64,000 nucleotides of DNA from positions 124,001 to 188,000 of the forward strand of contig CALXYM010000002.1 of NCBI GenBank assembly GCA_944392965.1. Reading direction: 5' to 3'. The stretch comes from an uncultured Spirochaetaceae bacterium (GTDB taxonomy: Bacteria > Spirochaetota > Spirochaetia > Sphaerochaetales > Sphaerochaetaceae). Below, in pieces: positions 7,620 through 15,887 of the stretch; positions within the stretch are counted from its first letter, which is position 1; the number at the start of each line of letters is the position of its first letter. The notes under the pieces were generated by a model. That model was not told the origin of the DNA. It did not search any database and was given only the letters and a program-made list of their open reading frames with translations. Made by a program: the position numbers and the translations under genes.

Positions 7620-8261
7620 ATGAATAGTGATATGCTTACAAGAATTACAAGATACTATCGTGCACTTAATAGACTGAGAGCCATCGGTTTAGAGAAGGTT
7701 TTCGCACATAATCTTGCAGACGCGGCAGGAGTGAACGCGGTAATAGTAAGAAAGGATTTCTCCCTTTTAGGAATACATGGGCAAAAAAGAGGAGGATATG
7801 ACATTCTCCCTCTCGTGACGAAACTTGGAGATCTGCTAGGTAAGGGGGAGCCTCAGAATGTGATAATAGTAGGCTGTGGAAGAATTGGAAAGGCACTCAT
7901 GCACTACTCAGGTTTCGAACCTGACGGGATAAGAATCGTCGCAGGATTTGATACCGATCCCCTCGTATATTCTGACGCGTCCCACCCCATTCCGCTCTAT
8001 CCGATGGGACGGCTTGAGGAGGTAATCGAAGCACTGGATGTGAAGATTGCAATAATCACGGTACCAGAGAATGCAGCGGCGGACTGTTTTCAAAAACTGA
8101 TTGACGCTAATATCAAAGGAGTGTTAAACTTCTCTCCGGTTACACTTAAGAGCCAGAATATTGATGGCGAATTACGTCCAATAGTACACAACATCAATAT
8201 TGCACTGGAGCTTGAGCAGATCTTCTATGAGATCCAGTATCCTAAGAAGATTAAAGACTAA
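7620..8261 (+). CDS. rex: Redox-sensing transcriptional repressor Rex
   Basis: The 213-residue protein has an N-terminal winged helix (RITRYYRALNRL, then DAAGVNAVIVRKDFSLLG, typical of Rex) and a Rossmann NADH-binding domain with VGCGRIGKALMHY near residue 84. Rex senses the NADH/NAD+ ratio and represses fermentative and hydrogenase genes when NAD+ is high. Length is the family norm. GGAG (7608-7611) supports the ATG at 7620. It diverges from the hnd operon with 166 bp between the starts, making that operon the evident target. A tRNA-Ala gene begins 2 nt after its stop codon. Confidence 0.95.
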   Translation: MNSDMLTRITRYYRALNRLRAIGLEKVFAHNLADAAGVNAVIVRKDFSLLGIHGQKRGGYDILPLVTKLGDLLGKGEPQNVIIVGCGRIGKALMHYSGFEPDGIRIVAGFDTDPLVYSDASHPIPLYPMGRLEEVIEALDVKIAIITVPENAAADCFQKLIDANIKGVLNFSPVTLKSQNIDGELRPIVHNINIALELEQIFYEIQYPKKIKD

Positions 8262-8262
8262 T

Positions 8263-8335
8263 GGGGAAATAGCTCATCTGGTAGAGCATCAGGTTCGCAA
8301 TCTGAGGGTAGAGGGTTCGAGTCCCTTTTTCTCCA
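8263..8335 (+). tRNA. tRNA-Ala (anticodon CGC)
   Basis: A 73-nt cloverleaf: acceptor GGGGAAA pairs with TTTCTCC, including the G3:T70 pair that marks alanine tRNAs; D arm GCTC/GAGC; anticodon arm TCAGG-TTCGCAA-TCTGA with anticodon CGC; T arm GAGGG-TTCGAGT-CCCTT. Discriminator is A and CCA is not encoded. It follows rex by one base and probably shares its transcript. Confidence 0.93.
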
Positions 8336-8337
8336 GT

Positions 8338-8365
8338 GCCCCGAGAACGTCGGGGCTTATTTTTT
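8338..8365 (+). terminator. Terminator after rex / tRNA-Ala
   Basis: A perfect 7-bp stem GCCCCGA/TCGGGGC (8338-8344, 8350-8356), a 5-nt loop and the tract TTATTTTTT follow the tRNA directly. The next gene starts only 5 nt beyond. Confidence 0.88.
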
Positions 8366-8370
8366 GAGCC

Positions 8371-9045
8371 ATGAAAGACATTATACTCGCACTCGATTTT
8401 GACGGAACACTGTATCCTATTATCCAATATGATTCAGAGCAAATGCTCGCCCTCTCCAGTATCGAAAATGGAAACGATGAGAAGGAGATCAGGACTTTCA
8501 TCGACATGGATAAAAGAGGATGCCTTCTTCCTCATGAGTTCAACAGCCAGCTTGAGAGCCATGTGAAAGGACAGGAGAGTGCTATCGTAGAAAAGGTCGT
8601 CGACAGAATCCTCACCTATTTCGATCCCTCAGAGCTCGATCCGCTGAGAGACATTTTGGAAAATGAGAACGTCCACATGGCACTCCTTTCTTGCGGTACG
8701 GACATACTGATTGAATCATTTCTAAGACGGACGGGACTTTTGAAACACAGGGAGCACATGCTTGCGAAAGAGATGACGGTAAAAGACGGCAGGCTCGACC
8801 ATTTCATATACCATGTGACTCACATACGGGATAAGGCCGAAAAGATAAAGGAACTGAGAACGCTGTATGACGATCCGATAGTGGTCGCAGTCGGAGATGG
8901 CCCTACTGATGAACCGATGCTTGAAGAGGCAGACTATCCTTTTATTATAGACTGGAGAGGAAAGATAAAAGACCCGAAATTTCCCCGTCTTTTTAACTTC
9001 TTTGAGCTTAAAATTTTCCTGAAGAACTCTTTTTTAATTAAATAA
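8371..9045 (+). CDS. HAD-superfamily hydrolase
   Basis: The 224-residue protein has the four HAD motifs: LDFDGTLYP (nucleophile and acid/base Asp near residue 8), LLSCGTD (motif II), Lys in RDKAEKIKEL (motif III) and VGDGPTDEPMLEEADYPF (motif IV). This makes it a Mg-dependent phosphohydrolase, probably HAD-IB-like; the substrate is unknown. No Shine-Dalgarno site precedes ATG 8371, and TATTTT from the preceding terminator tract lies 7 nt upstream, so the start could be leaderless or fed by read-through from rex. Confidence 0.8.
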   Translation: MKDIILALDFDGTLYPIIQYDSEQMLALSSIENGNDEKEIRTFIDMDKRGCLLPHEFNSQLESHVKGQESAIVEKVVDRILTYFDPSELDPLRDILENENVHMALLSCGTDILIESFLRRTGLLKHREHMLAKEMTVKDGRLDHFIYHVTHIRDKAEKIKELRTLYDDPIVVAVGDGPTDEPMLEEADYPFIIDWRGKIKDPKFPRLFNFFELKIFLKNSFLIK

Positions 9046-9129
9046 ACCAACGTAATTCTAGGCAATACAATAAAATTTGTAGGTTTACGAATCGTTTTTC
9101 TCGGGTTATTCTTAAAAAAAGGAAAAACT

Positions 9130-9741
9130 ATGAAAAAGGAAGAAAAGACCAGAATAAGCAGGGAGAGGATACTACAGGCTGCGATCCGCGAATTCGGGGA
9201 GAACAGCTACGAAACAGGTTCCATGAACTCGATCTGTGAAAACAACGGCCTCTCCAAAGGATTGATATACCATAACTTCAAGAACAAGGATGATCTCTAT
9301 CTCTGCGCGCTCAAGCGCTGCATAGATGAGATGAACGAGCACATCAGCAAAGGGGAATATGATGAGAGCGGAATTGAGAAGAAGGTTATCGGGATATTAA
9401 GCAGAAGAGAGAATTTCTTCAAAGCGAATCCTTATTACAAAAAACTCTTCTTCTATTCCATCTATGAGCCACCGAAGAATCTCGAGAAAGAGATGAGAGC
9501 GTTAAGGAGGGAGTACTTCAGACTGATAACCGAGCTCCTGTCTCCATTTCATTTCAGAAACGGAATGGATGCGGATTTCGTCCAGGAATACCTCACACTC
9601 TCAACAGGGATGGTCATCTGCTACACGGAGGAGAACATCACAAAGGACATGGATATTCTCGCCATCGCAGAGGAACATGAGAAGAACCTTAGACTCTTCA
9701 TGGACAGTCTCCTCTTTGGAATAGCGGAAAGGGAGGAATAA
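9130..9741 (+). CDS. TetR/AcrR family transcriptional regulator
   Basis: 203 residues. The N-terminal TetR helix-turn-helix is clear: RERILQAAIREFGENSYETG, then SICENNGLSKGLIYHNFKNKDDLY (residues 9-57). The C-terminal helical domain is variable and gives no ligand clue. AAAGGA lies just ahead of the ATG. Its target is not evident: the flanking genes are a HAD hydrolase upstream and the convergent DNA glycosylase downstream. Confidence 0.9.
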   Translation: MKKEEKTRISRERILQAAIREFGENSYETGSMNSICENNGLSKGLIYHNFKNKDDLYLCALKRCIDEMNEHISKGEYDESGIEKKVIGILSRRENFFKANPYYKKLFFYSIYEPPKNLEKEMRALRREYFRLITELLSPFHFRNGMDADFVQEYLTLSTGMVICYTEENITKDMDILAIAEEHEKNLRLFMDSLLFGIAEREE

Positions 9742-9749
9742 CAGAAAGG

Positions 9750-10490
9750 TCAGGATATCTCCCTGATCCATGAAAAAAGATACTGCTGACTGAGCGCCTC
9801 ATAGGGGGAGAAATAGGACTTGTCCTTGCCCGGGTAGTACGTGTTCATGACTTTCTTCATCCATACATCCATGGGAAACCCCTCCCTCTTCTGATAGGAG
9901 AATATCAGGATACAGGAGGCAACTTTCGGCCCAATACCCTTTATAGACATGAGAGCTGCCATAGCACTGTCGAAATCCATTTTCTCCACATCATCAAGCA
10001 TATCAGCCTTGGCAACGGCATCAACGAGGAACGGAGCACGAAATCCACACCCCAAAGCCCTATAATCTTCAATTGAAACATCTTTCAATTCATCTTTCGT
10101 AGGAAAGGAAAAATATCCAGGCTCCACCTCATGCCCATACTTCCGGCTCAGTCTGTCATAAAGCCCCTTTATTCTTTTGATATTGTTGTTCTGACTCAGA
10201 ATGAAGGAGATGGTCGCTATGAAATGATCCTGCTTAAGGATTCTCAAAAGGCCTATCTTCTCAACAGCAGACCTTAGAACTTCATCCTTTGCAGCTATTT
10301 CACGCATAGCCTTCTCATAGTCGTAATCGAGATCGAAATAGCTTCTAAGATACTCATCATTCTCTGCGTCTTTCAGATCTCTTATCCTGTACACCTTCTC
10401 ATTCAATGTAGCAGAGAATACCCCGTCAGCCTCCTCCGTCCATGAAAAGGTCTGACCGCCCATCAGGATCTCTCGTAAATTCTCTTTCAT
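9750..10490 (-). CDS. ogg: 8-oxoguanine DNA glycosylase, Ogg family
   Basis: Bifunctional base-excision repair glycosylase/lyase acting on oxidised guanine. About 246 residues: an N-terminal OGG_N-like part (GGQTFSW), then the HhH-GPD domain with ISFILSQNNNIKRI, the hairpin SIKGIGPKVASC carrying the catalytic Lys, and FPMDVWMKKVM carrying the catalytic Asp. Clostridial-type Ogg proteins share this pattern. ATG 10490 is preferred; the longer frame starts with TTG at 10508 inside the upstream gene. It follows the nuclease-like lipoprotein gene without a gap and is likely cotranscribed. Confidence 0.88.
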   Translation of the reverse strand: MKENLREILMGGQTFSWTEEADGVFSATLNEKVYRIRDLKDAENDEYLRSYFDLDYDYEKAMREIAAKDEVLRSAVEKIGLLRILKQDHFIATISFILSQNNNIKRIKGLYDRLSRKYGHEVEPGYFSFPTKDELKDVSIEDYRALGCGFRAPFLVDAVAKADMLDDVEKMDFDSAMAALMSIKGIGPKVASCILIFSYQKREGFPMDVWMKKVMNTYYPGKDKSYFSPYEALSQQYLFSWIREIS

Positions 10491-10494
10491 ACAT

Positions 10495-11439
10495 CTAATA
10501 ATACTCAAGTATGGTCTTAACAGCTAGATGATCGGAATATCCCTTGCCCGTACTGATGTCATAGGGAACAGGTATCCCCATCTCATCGACACCGTCCTTA
10601 GGATAAACGACACGGCTGGTCACATATTCAAGAGCTAGACCGTCAAAGGCTGCACTGTTTAAAAGTATGTTGTCATATGCATACCACCTGCCCTCATAAT
10701 AATACGTCTCCATACTGGAAAGCGAGGTATCCAGAACAGGAGCGTAGAACACGTCCCCTTTCAGATGAGAGGCCTTCCCCGTGACCTTCAAAGGATTATC
10801 ATGGCAGGCCTCGACATCCAAGAAGGATTCTCCATAACGGGGGTCCTCGTTAAAATCACCGGCAGCGATGACCAGGGATGGAGACCTTTGTCTCATAAGA
10901 AGGCTTAAATGTTCAAATGTACTCGCCCTTTCTTTCTCTCCTCCATCCAGTCTGCTCTTCGCATGAAGGGCGAACAATGTAACGGAACCACCGTTAAAAA
11001 AGAACGTCACCTCTATTATGTCTCGGGGCCCTTTATTGGAATGAACCTTGACATCTACTATTGGAATATTGCTTATAAATCCTACCGAAATAGGATTATT
11101 ATCATCGATAATCCCATAATATTTATACCCTTTTTTGCTCATTTGACCGCTCATGAGATCAAGCAGTACTTTTTCAGACTCCACTTCTGAAAGGACATAG
11201 ACATTCGCTACCCCTTCATCAGAGAGGAAGAATTCCCTGTAAAGATCAATTCTCCGCTCATATTCTGATGCACCATATCCCCCGCTTTTGACGAAGGGAT
11301 AATACTCATCCCCATCCTCTTCATCATCAAAGAGGAGATACATGTTATATGCCATTATTGATAGACTCTGCCGTTTCTCCTGCTGGCAGGAGAATAAGAG
11401 AAAAATAAAAGGGATAAGAAGCATGATCATTTTCTTCAT
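10495..11439 (-). CDS. Endonuclease/exonuclease/phosphatase-family lipoprotein
   Basis: 314 residues. A signal peptide ends in the lipobox LLFSC (Cys18), so the mature protein should be membrane-anchored outside the cytoplasm. The DNase-I-like (EEP) fold has its metal and catalytic motifs: AYNMYLLFDD, LSEVESE, FALHAKSRLDGG, AAGDFNEDP and the terminal YSDHLAV. Such proteins cleave phosphodiesters in nucleic acids or lipids; an exported form could be a surface nuclease or sphingomyelinase-like enzyme, which is inference. The Ogg gene follows directly. Confidence 0.85.
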   Translation of the reverse strand: MKKMIMLLIPFIFLLFSCQQEKRQSLSIMAYNMYLLFDDEEDGDEYYPFVKSGGYGASEYERRIDLYREFFLSDEGVANVYVLSEVESEKVLLDLMSGQMSKKGYKYYGIIDDNNPISVGFISNIPIVDVKVHSNKGPRDIIEVTFFFNGGSVTLFALHAKSRLDGGEKERASTFEHLSLLMRQRSPSLVIAAGDFNEDPRYGESFLDVEACHDNPLKVTGKASHLKGDVFYAPVLDTSLSSMETYYYEGRWYAYDNILLNSAAFDGLALEYVTSRVVYPKDGVDEMGIPVPYDISTGKGYSDHLAVKTILEYY

Positions 11440-11469
11440 ATCCCTTAATAGTCAAAAACTTAGGAAATG

Positions 11470-12036
11470 TTAAATTTCACTCTTTTTAGTTATGATCCTC
11501 GAGAGGATACCGTAATCAAGAGCCTCCTTAGATGTAAGCCAGCAGTCACGCTCAGTATCCTTACTGACCTCATCCACGCTCTTCCCGGTTGCATCCGCGA
11601 TAAGCTGGTCAAGAGCTTTCCTGAGAGCCTCCATCTTCTCTGCCTGTATCGCCATGTCAGAAGCAACTCCCTTCATCTGAGATAGCGGCTGATGGATCAG
11701 ATACGTTGAATGCGGAAAACCAAGTCTCCTGTCCTTGTTTGCAGCAAGGAATATAAGAGCCGCCGCAGAAGCAACTAGGCCCTCTCCGATGACATACACA
11801 GGAGATGTGACATAACGTATCATGTCATGGATTGCAAACCCGGAATACACATCACCTCCGGGACTGTTTATATATACGTAGATCGGCTCATTGCTCTCAC
11901 TGTCCAGAATGAGCATCTGCTTCGTAAAACTGTCTGCCTGATCTTTATTTATCTCGCCAGAGATCAGAATGCTCCTCGTCTTTAATAGACGGTCCGCATA
12001 TCCCTGGTCCTTATTCTCTTTTTTCTCTTCGTCCAT
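11470..12036 (-). CDS. clpP: ATP-dependent Clp protease proteolytic subunit
   Basis: 188 residues of the ClpP family, the serine peptidase that partners with ClpX/ClpA-type unfoldases. The triad is visible: Ser in GLVASAAALIF (usually GQAASMG), His in YLIHQPLSQ, and Asp in KDTERDCWLTSKEALDYG. Also typical are the ring contact YVYINSPGGDVYSG and residues around it. The altered oxyanion segment (SAAA) marks a divergent paralogue. No unfoldase gene adjoins it. It diverges from era, and its start has a -10 box 7 nt upstream with no ribosome site. Confidence 0.88.
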   Translation of the reverse strand: MDEEKKENKDQGYADRLLKTRSILISGEINKDQADSFTKQMLILDSESNEPIYVYINSPGGDVYSGFAIHDMIRYVTSPVYVIGEGLVASAAALIFLAANKDRRLGFPHSTYLIHQPLSQMKGVASDMAIQAEKMEALRKALDQLIADATGKSVDEVSKDTERDCWLTSKEALDYGILSRIITKKSEI

Positions 12037-12072
12037 GTCTTATAAATTAACACATCTACGCAGAGATGGAAA
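12037..12072 (-). promoter_or_regulatory. clpP promoter, probable leaderless start
   Basis: Minus-strand TTTCCA (12067-12072), 17-nt spacer, TAATTT (12044-12049) with a TG one base upstream (extended -10). Only 7 nt separate the -10 box from ATG 12036 and there is no Shine-Dalgarno sequence. Confidence 0.5.
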
Positions 12073-12097
12073 GCTGTTAAACTTTTCGGATTTCCTT

Positions 12098-12110
12098 TAT
12101 CATCTATCAT
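12098..12110 (+). promoter_or_regulatory. era -10 box 7 nt before ATG
   Basis: TATCAT (12098-12103) is followed by 7 nt and then ATG 12111. No Shine-Dalgarno sequence is present and the -35 is poor (TGTTAA, 12075-12080). The layout implies transcription starting at or next to the start codon. Confidence 0.45.
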
Positions 12111-13004
12111 ATGAAAAGTGCGACAGTTTCAGTGATAGGAAGGCCAAGTGCAGGAAAGAGTACGATGGTGAACACGATATGTGAAATGAAGGTCAGTATC
12201 ACAAGCCCCATTCCACAGACGACGAGAAACAAGATAAGAGGAATCTATACGGACCAGAGAGGACAACTGGTATTTGTCGATACCCCGGGCTACCACATAT
12301 CAGAAAAAACTATAAACAGGAAAATGCAGGACGTGACTGTATCTGCACTCGGAGAGTCGGATATCATCCTGTACGTGCTGGATGGCAAGAGAGCGCCAAA
12401 GAAGGAGGAAGAAGTTCTAGCAGATCTGATTGCAAAGGCAGGTGTTCCCGTGGTATGCGCGATAAACAAGAAGGACATCCTTACGAAAGCGGAAGAAGAG
12501 GATATGGAGTTCTTTTTAAGAAACCGATTCCCATCAGCTCCAATACTGCTTACATCATCCAAGGATGATGACGGGATAGATGAGCTTCTGATAGAACTAT
12601 TCAAGCTCGCCCCCGAGGGAGAGCTGATGTACTCAGAGAGCGAGTATACTGATCAGAATCTTGAGTTCAGGATATCAGAGATAATAAGAGAAAAAACTAT
12701 AAACACCCTCTCTGACGAACTGCCGCATACGATCTTTGTTGAAGTGTCGGACCTTGAATACGATGAGGAGGAGAAGAAGGTCTGGGTGAGGGCTTTCATA
12801 AACACGGAAAGGGAAGGACAGAAAGGAATCATAGTCGGCAAAGGTGGAGAGAACATAAAGAAAATAAGGAAGGAATCCTTCAAGGATATAAAGAAGATAT
12901 TCCCAGGAAGTCGGCTTGAACTTGATCTGAGGGTAAAGGCCATAGCTAAGTGGAGAAATAATCAAGCTGTCTTGGACAAGATATTCAGAGAGATGAATAA
13001 ATAA
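12111..13004 (+). CDS. era: GTPase Era
   Basis: The 297-residue essential GTPase binds 16S rRNA and assists 30S maturation. G1 is GRPSAGKST (residues 9-17), switch I contains PQTTRNKIRGIYT, G3 is DTPGYH, G4 is NKKD, and the C-terminal KH domain contains IIVGKGGENIKKI. Length and order are normal for Era. It diverges from clpP and probably begins as a leaderless mRNA. A bidirectional terminator region separates it from the convergent lysS. Confidence 0.96.
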   Translation: MKSATVSVIGRPSAGKSTMVNTICEMKVSITSPIPQTTRNKIRGIYTDQRGQLVFVDTPGYHISEKTINRKMQDVTVSALGESDIILYVLDGKRAPKKEEEVLADLIAKAGVPVVCAINKKDILTKAEEEDMEFFLRNRFPSAPILLTSSKDDDGIDELLIELFKLAPEGELMYSESEYTDQNLEFRISEIIREKTINTLSDELPHTIFVEVSDLEYDEEEKKVWVRAFINTEREGQKGIIVGKGGENIKKIRKESFKDIKKIFPGSRLELDLRVKAIAKWRNNQAVLDKIFREMNK

Positions 13005-13051
13005 TTATAACGTAATTAAATAAATAAAAATTATGAATACTAACTAAATAT

Positions 13052-13080
13052 AAGGGAGCTGTTTTATGCAACTCCCTTTT
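13052..13080 (+). terminator. Probable era terminator
   Basis: AAGGGAG (13052-13058) pairs with CTCCCTT (13072-13078) and a short T run follows. The interior pairing is weak. Confidence 0.6.
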
Positions 13081-13105
13081 CTCGTATATAATTAGTACGG
13101 ATTAC

Positions 13106-13130
13106 AAAAAAAGAGATGCCCTGAGGCATC
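13106..13130 (-). terminator. lysS terminator
   Basis: Reading leftwards, GATGCC-TCAG-GGCATC (13115-13130) is followed by TC and seven T, directly after the lysS stop codon. Confidence 0.85.
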
Positions 13131-13138
13131 CCTATATA

Positions 13139-14731
13139 TCAGTATTTCGACAGTATTTCCAAGATCTTTTCCTTTCCTACCGTCTTTACGAACCCTGCAA
13201 GCTTCGGCCCCTTCTCCTTACCGATAAGCACTTTGTAAGTAAGGGTGAAGAAGTCCGCATTCTCCATCGCATTATCTGCGGCAGCTTTGTATATGTACTG
13301 GCTGAACTCCTTCTCACTCAGGATATCCAGATAATCACTAACATAGGAGGCAAAATCCTTGAGCGCCTTACGCTCTCCATCGCTGACGGAGATTGGATCC
13401 TCGTTCACTCTCAACGCCCATTTGAACTCCTCTGGCGCATACTTCTGCAGCCAGTTCCATGCACACTTAAGCCTTGCTCTGAGTCTTTCCTTCTGCCCTT
13501 CTGTGACATCGCCTAGGCTTGCCATGACCTTCTCGATATCACCCTCATGAATCTGAAGCATATTGCACAGGTGACGGAATGGAACCTGGTACCCAGGCTC
13601 GGTAGGAATGTTCTTATCATCAACCTGGGAAAGCTCGTAGATACGCTTCTCCTTCTCCCTCCTCTGCTCCTTGACATCCATAAGACCGAAGTAGATTCTC
13701 TCGCAGTTATCATAATCCTCATAGATCTTGAGCACATCGAGATCAAATGAGATTGCGAATTCTGAATTAGGTCTTGTTCCAACAAACATATACCGGACGA
13801 TCTCAGGTGTGTAGATTTCGAGAACATCATAAAGATCTGCAACCTCACCGCCTGAGCTGCTTATCTTTCCACCCATACCTTTGAGTTTGATGAAGTCATA
13901 ACGCATTGACACAGGTGCCGTACCGCCAAAGAGCTCAACGACCTTCTTCGAGGTATCATAGCTTCCACCTTCTGTAAGATGATCCTTTCCACCGGGCTCA
14001 AAGTCCACGCCCTCCTTAGCCCATCTCATAGGCCAGTCAACACGCCATGGAAGCTTCGTATTCGGAGTGGTCCTTATATCTATCGTCTCACTCTTATCAA
14101 GCTCATTATCATGATATGTTATCTTATATTCCCCGTCCCATCCTGTGACGGTCGTTGTATCCTTATCAGTGAATGACGAGAATACGGAGACTGGATACCA
14201 GTCGTCCCCCAGAGGTTCCGTCCTCCATTCATTGAGGATGGCCTTAATCTCCTCCTTCTTCTCAAGAGCACGCTTTATCCCCTCCGCATAATAACTCTTT
14301 CTGTATCGGTCAGCCTGATAGATATATTCAGGATAGATACCGACAGCAGGAAGTATGTTCTCTACACGGACCTCATTGGCCCTTGCATAATTCTCCGCAG
14401 TCCCCGAAGTATCAGGAACGAGAGTGATCGGCTTACGCAGATACGTCGCCAGAAGCTCAGGATCTTTCATATTCTTAGGCACTTTCCTGAACACGTCATA
14501 ATCATCCCAGGAATAGATGAACCTTACGTTCTTTCCCCTTTCCCTGAGAGCGCGTACCACGAGTTCTACAGTTATGATCTCTCTGAAATTACCAATATGA
14601 ACCGTTCCGGAAGGGGTGATACCACTTGCACAGGTATATAAATCCTTGTCCCCTTTTTCCCTGATGATCCTCTCCGCCATCTGATCTGCCCAATGGGCGC
14701 TGTTACTCTTATTTTCACTCATAGATTCCAT
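13139..14731 (-). CDS. lysS: Lysyl-tRNA synthetase, class I
   Basis: Charges tRNA-Lys. The 530-residue enzyme is the class I (archaeal/spirochaetal) form, with a Rossmann catalytic core: HIGN motif in GTVHIGNFREI near residue 45 and the KMSKS equivalent GKISSSGG near residue 285. A helical anticodon-binding region makes up the C-terminal third. Class I LysRS is unusual in bacteria but characteristic of spirochaetes, one of the best lineage clues here. Starts at 14731 or 14722 (both ATG) are possible; the frame can be extended to a TTG at 14758, which I judge unlikely. Confidence 0.95.
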   Translation of the reverse strand: MESMSENKSNSAHWADQMAERIIREKGDKDLYTCASGITPSGTVHIGNFREIITVELVVRALRERGKNVRFIYSWDDYDVFRKVPKNMKDPELLATYLRKPITLVPDTSGTAENYARANEVRVENILPAVGIYPEYIYQADRYRKSYYAEGIKRALEKKEEIKAILNEWRTEPLGDDWYPVSVFSSFTDKDTTTVTGWDGEYKITYHDNELDKSETIDIRTTPNTKLPWRVDWPMRWAKEGVDFEPGGKDHLTEGGSYDTSKKVVELFGGTAPVSMRYDFIKLKGMGGKISSSGGEVADLYDVLEIYTPEIVRYMFVGTRPNSEFAISFDLDVLKIYEDYDNCERIYFGLMDVKEQRREKEKRIYELSQVDDKNIPTEPGYQVPFRHLCNMLQIHEGDIEKVMASLGDVTEGQKERLRARLKCAWNWLQKYAPEEFKWALRVNEDPISVSDGERKALKDFASYVSDYLDILSEKEFSQYIYKAAADNAMENADFFTLTYKVLIGKEKGPKLAGFVKTVGKEKILEILSKY

Positions 14732-14767
14732 TATCTCAAAGTAGTTGTTTTCTTGCAAGCTAGTGCC

Positions 14768-14802
14768 TGTACAAGTAAAAAAGCTTGCGATAGAATACAG
14801 GC
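14768..14802 (+). promoter_or_regulatory. Promoter with -10 box 6 nt before ATG 14803
   Basis: TGTACA (14768-14773), 17-nt spacer, TAGAAT (14791-14796), then 6 nt to ATG 14803. No Shine-Dalgarno sequence; probable leaderless start. Confidence 0.5.
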
Positions 14803-15399
14803 ATGAGAAGACTGTTTGCTTTCACTTCAGCATTCCTGATCGTAAATACGATGTTATTTTCCGTCGGTGTGGGATTTTATGTCCCTGACAGACTTGATTA
14901 CATGACAGCAGAGGGAACGGCATACAGCAGAGAAGAGAACAATGCCGCATCCATCACATATCCTGTGGGAACCATACTCGATATAACGGGAGCAGATGGG
15001 AAAAGCGCCACGGTATACGTGAATGACAGGATGGAGATGCCACCAGACAGGGAAATCCTGTTGAATCTCAAGGCTGCTGAAAGTCTTGGAATGATCAACT
15101 CCGGATACGAAGATCTTAAAGTAGAGGTAATTCTGAGTGCAGATGATGAGAGCTCAGAAGAGAATCAGGGCTGGTATAAATACATGATCACCTCCCCGAA
15201 GACGAACGAGGAGGCACTGGTTCTATATAATACCCTCGCAGAGAATGGATTAAGACCATTTGCAGTATTGAATGAAGGTGTGATCGACATGTATGTAAGA
15301 TACATTCCACAGTATCAGACATCACAGGTAGAGACTCTTCTGGACAGCCTGGGCTATCCAGAGGCCGTCCGAATGGACGAAGAGAATCCGTATCTTTGA
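14803..15399 (+). CDS. RlpA-like double-psi beta-barrel protein with SPOR-like tail
   Basis: 198 residues with a signal peptide (1-20, ending LFSVG). The middle region (about 45-110) follows the RlpA double-psi barrel: TYPVGTILDIT, ATVYVNDRMEMPPDREILLNLKAAESLGMI and LKVEVI match the family order. The usual AHRTLPFGT block is degenerate (AASITYPVGT), so lytic transglycosylase activity is doubtful. Residues 125-190 look like a SPOR domain (YKYMITSPKTNEEALVLYNTLAENGL), which binds denuded septal peptidoglycan. A role at the envelope or septum is inferred. Its TGA overlaps the TTG start of the next gene. Confidence 0.7.
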   Translation: MRRLFAFTSAFLIVNTMLFSVGVGFYVPDRLDYMTAEGTAYSREENNAASITYPVGTILDITGADGKSATVYVNDRMEMPPDREILLNLKAAESLGMINSGYEDLKVEVILSADDESSEENQGWYKYMITSPKTNEEALVLYNTLAENGLRPFAVLNEGVIDMYVRYIPQYQTSQVETLLDSLGYPEAVRMDEENPYL

Positions 15400-15887
15400 A
15401 ACAGCTTTTAGACATTTTCATCCCATTAACGGGACTACCACTTGCCATATTAGTAATAGCCTCCATGTTCCTCTCCTCGTTCATAGTGAACGCGATAGAC
15501 TATAAAACTCTGAGAAGGCTTTATCCCTTTTACAGGACTCGGAAATGGGAAAAGAATGGACAGATATACCAGCATCTCTTCAAGGTCAGGCAATGGAAAG
15601 ATTACGTGCCTTCCGTGAGTACTTTTGATAAGAAGAACCTCTCACGGGACATAAGCCCTGAATACATAACGCAATACCTACTTGAGAGTATCCGGGCTGA
15701 GTTATGCCATGATCTCATCATTTTGTTCTCCCTGATATTCCTTGCCATCACCCCAAGCAGCATGAATTCAAGAATCATCCTATGGACGATTGTTGCAAAC
15801 GTTCCTTGCATCATCATCCAGAGATACAACAGGCCAAGGTTTGAAGCCCTGGCCCGTAGAGAAGCTAGAAATCAAGAAAGAAAGTGA
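15396..15887 (+). CDS. CrtO-like membrane acyltransferase family protein
   Basis: The 163-residue protein has N-terminal hydrophobic helices (about 8-32) and C-terminal ones (about 107-142). Between them are the CrtO-family landmarks: YPFYRTRKWEKNGQIYQ, VRQWKDYVPS, a RAELCHD segment and YNRPRFEAL near the end. Family members named glycosyl-4,4'-diaponeurosporenoate acyltransferase finish staphyloxanthin, but no carotenoid genes are near, so the acceptor is unknown. Translation probably starts at TTG 15396, overlapping the upstream stop (TTGA), indicating coupling to the RlpA-like gene. Its end overlaps the convergent barrel gene by 23 nt. Confidence 0.65.
   Translation: MKQLLDIFIPLTGLPLAILVIASMFLSSFIVNAIDYKTLRRLYPFYRTRKWEKNGQIYQHLFKVRQWKDYVPSVSTFDKKNLSRDISPEYITQYLLESIRAELCHDLIILFSLIFLAITPSSMNSRIILWTIVANVPCIIIQRYNRPRFEALARREARNQERK

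Noticed and set aside
8357-8371. Leaderless start for the HAD gene at 8371
   Set aside because: TATTTT lies 7 nt before ATG but is also the T tract of the tRNA terminator and no -35 fits, so it was not counted with the other cases.
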